From the NCBI RefSeq assembly GCF_013114835.1, contig NZ_JAAVLW010000012.1:79733-143732 (forward strand): a stretch of 64,000 nt of DNA, in the 5' to 3' direction. Position 1 is the stretch's first letter; each line of letters begins with the position of its first letter. This stretch comes from Bradyrhizobium archetypum. Lineage in GTDB: Bacteria > Pseudomonadota > Alphaproteobacteria > Rhizobiales > Xanthobacteraceae. The notes under the pieces were generated by a model. That model was not told the origin of the DNA. It searched no databases and worked only from the letters and a program-made list of their open reading frames with translations. A program made the position numbers and the translations under genes. Positions 63,157 through 64,000 of this stretch are shown here, piece after piece.

Positions 63157-63387
63157 ATGCCGATCGAACCGCCGGAAGTACCACCGGCGACACCGGGACA
63201 GCCGACCGAGCCACCGCGGGAGAGTCCGCCGGGCAATCCGCGCCCGGACGTGCCACCCCCGCTCCGTGAACCAGGCCAGCCACCACAACCGCAGGAGTTG
63301 CCGGGGAAGATGCCGGACGAGCTACCCGTGCGCGGACCGAACGGCCCCCGTACGCCTAATCCCGCCACGGATCCGGGGGGCGGATGA
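63157..63387 (+). CDS. Small Pro-rich hypothetical protein
   Basis: A 76-residue protein with about one third proline (PPEVPPATPGQPTEPPRESP, PPPLREPGQPPQPQELPG) and no signal peptide or membrane segment, so probably unfolded. AGGAGA lies four bases before the ATG at 63157, which supports translation. No family recognised. It is 95 bases after the VOC gene. Confidence 0.55.
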   Translation: MPIEPPEVPPATPGQPTEPPRESPPGNPRPDVPPPLREPGQPPQPQELPGKMPDELPVRGPNGPRTPNPATDPGGG

Positions 63388-63574
63388 ACGCCTCGCCTGA
63401 ACGCGCAATGAATAATGATGCGTGCAACCCATTGCGCCAATGAAATAAAAAGCATCCGACCATTTGTAGGCCGCCACAATCCGGCCTAATGATTAGCCGC
63501 TCATCGACCAACTGACATGTCAATGAGGGCCCTTCCGTTGCTGTCAGGCCTATCTTCGGGGACCAAGGATATCA

Positions 63575-64000
63575 TGACAAATCTTCGCATCCTGCTGCTC
63601 GCCACAACTGCCTTGACGGCGACGCAGCTCGCGACCTCCGCATCGCATGCGCAGACCGCTCCGCTTGTCGTGGCGCAAGCCAAGGACAAGGACGAAGGCC
63701 CGCCCGGCAGGCCCAAGGAGGCCCCGAAGGGCGCTCCGCCGCCGGCTGCCGCACCGAAGGCGCCCGCGCCCGCTGCTCCGCCGCCCCCGGCTGCGGCACC
63801 ACCACGTCCCGCCGCGCCTCCGCCGCCGCCCCCGGCGGCTGCGGAGGCGCGGCGGGACGTGGTGGTGCCGCAGCCGGGGGCGGCGGAGCAGCGGGCGCGG
63901 GCGCCTTCGGTGCGGCAGCCGGCGGCGGAGCGCCCTTCGGGGCCTCCTTGGGCCTGCCGGGCGGGCCTTCGTCCTTGTCCTTGGCTTGCGCCACGACAAG
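63575..64000 (+). CDS. Secreted Pro/Ala-rich protein, incomplete (N-terminus of an OmpA-type protein?)
   Basis: Starts with a signal peptide (MTNLRILLLATTALTATQLA, ending SHAQ) and VVAQAKDKDEGPP, then a Pro/Ala tract (PPPAAAPKAPAPAAPPPPAA). Bradyrhizobium has OmpA-family proteins with just this signal peptide and Pro-rich start, so the true gene is probably much longer. From 63834 the sequence is the reverse complement of the gene's own first part, so the downstream codons are nonsense. The frame does not stop before the window ends. See the palindrome feature. Confidence 0.6.
63664..64000. repeat. 337-base near-perfect palindrome at the window end
   Basis: Bases 63664-63830 and 63834-64000 are reverse complements over 167 bases, with a single mismatch (63824 against 63840) and a spacer of only three bases (CCC). 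Both arms are coding-type sequence of the Pro-rich protein, and the same peptide (AQAKDKDEGPPGRPKEAPKG) is encoded on both strands. The palindrome may continue beyond the window. Confidence 0.95.

Noticed and set aside
63572..63994. A second Pro-rich secreted protein on the minus strand
   Set aside because: It is the same peptide read from the other arm of the palindrome, not an independent gene.

Overview
The window is GC-rich chromosomal DNA from an alphaproteobacterium, almost certainly a member of the Bradyrhizobium/Rhodopseudomonas group. The evidence is the gene order dapF-mtaB-ftsY-yciB next to ccmABCDG, the cluster ffh-rpsP-rimM-trmD-rplS-leuC, a malonyl-CoA synthetase very like the Rhodopseudomonas MatB, two Irr-type iron control palindromes, and many copies of the small inverted-repeat elements typical of these genomes. 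No tRNA, rRNA, CRISPR array or recognisable transposase gene was seen.

Layout. 1-5.2 kb: tail of a Bax-inhibitor-like gene, a GNAT acetyltransferase, a DUF2794 protein, a candidate structured RNA, a DUF1223 protein and aconitase (acnA). 5.4-8.9 kb: cytochrome c maturation genes ccmA-ccmB-ccmC-ccmD-ccmG and a helix-hairpin-helix protein. 9-13.7 kb: yciB, ftsY, an RluA-type pseudouridine synthase, mtaB and dapF. 14-16.6 kb: a GyrI-like secreted protein, a SIMPL protein and a metallo-beta-lactamase-fold hydrolase. 17-21 kb: ffh, rpsP, rimM, trmD, rplS. 21.4-33.8 kb: leuC, leuD and leuB with other genes between them, namely a run of low-complexity secreted proteins (Gly-, Tyr- and His-rich), a metallopeptidase, a glycosyltransferase, a HpcH/HpaI lyase, carbonic anhydrase and asd. 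34-40.3 kb: an MFS transporter, a TPR protein, a saccharopine-dehydrogenase-like reductase and a Rieske protein.

40.4-46.9 kb looks like an insertion. A 329-base copy of the 3' end of a molybdopterin oxidoreductase gene lies at the left edge (40436-40764), and the intact gene starts the right edge (46538-47323). Between them are a broken MFS fragment and four genes of visibly lower GC: an FAD monooxygenase, an unknown secreted protein, an ABC substrate-binding protein and a winged-helix/ATPase regulator. 46.5-49 kb: the molybdopterin enzyme with its cytochrome b, then a fasciclin protein. 49-53.3 kb: an SDR, matB, a TauE/SafE permease and a LysR regulator. 53.5-57.1 kb: sdhCDAB. 57.3-63.4 kb: a hybrid histidine kinase, an ABC transporter, an FkbM methyltransferase, a VOC protein and a small Pro-rich protein.

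The window ends inside a near-perfect 337-base palindrome (63664-64000) that folds the start of a Pro-rich secreted protein gene back on itself. This is either a striking structure or an assembly artefact. Functionally the window is mostly housekeeping: TCA cycle, leucine, lysine and aspartate pathways, SRP secretion, translation and cytochrome c assembly. Iron is a linking theme: acnA (with ccmA divergent) and leuC each have an Irr-like box, and acnA, leuCD and sdh encode Fe-S enzymes.
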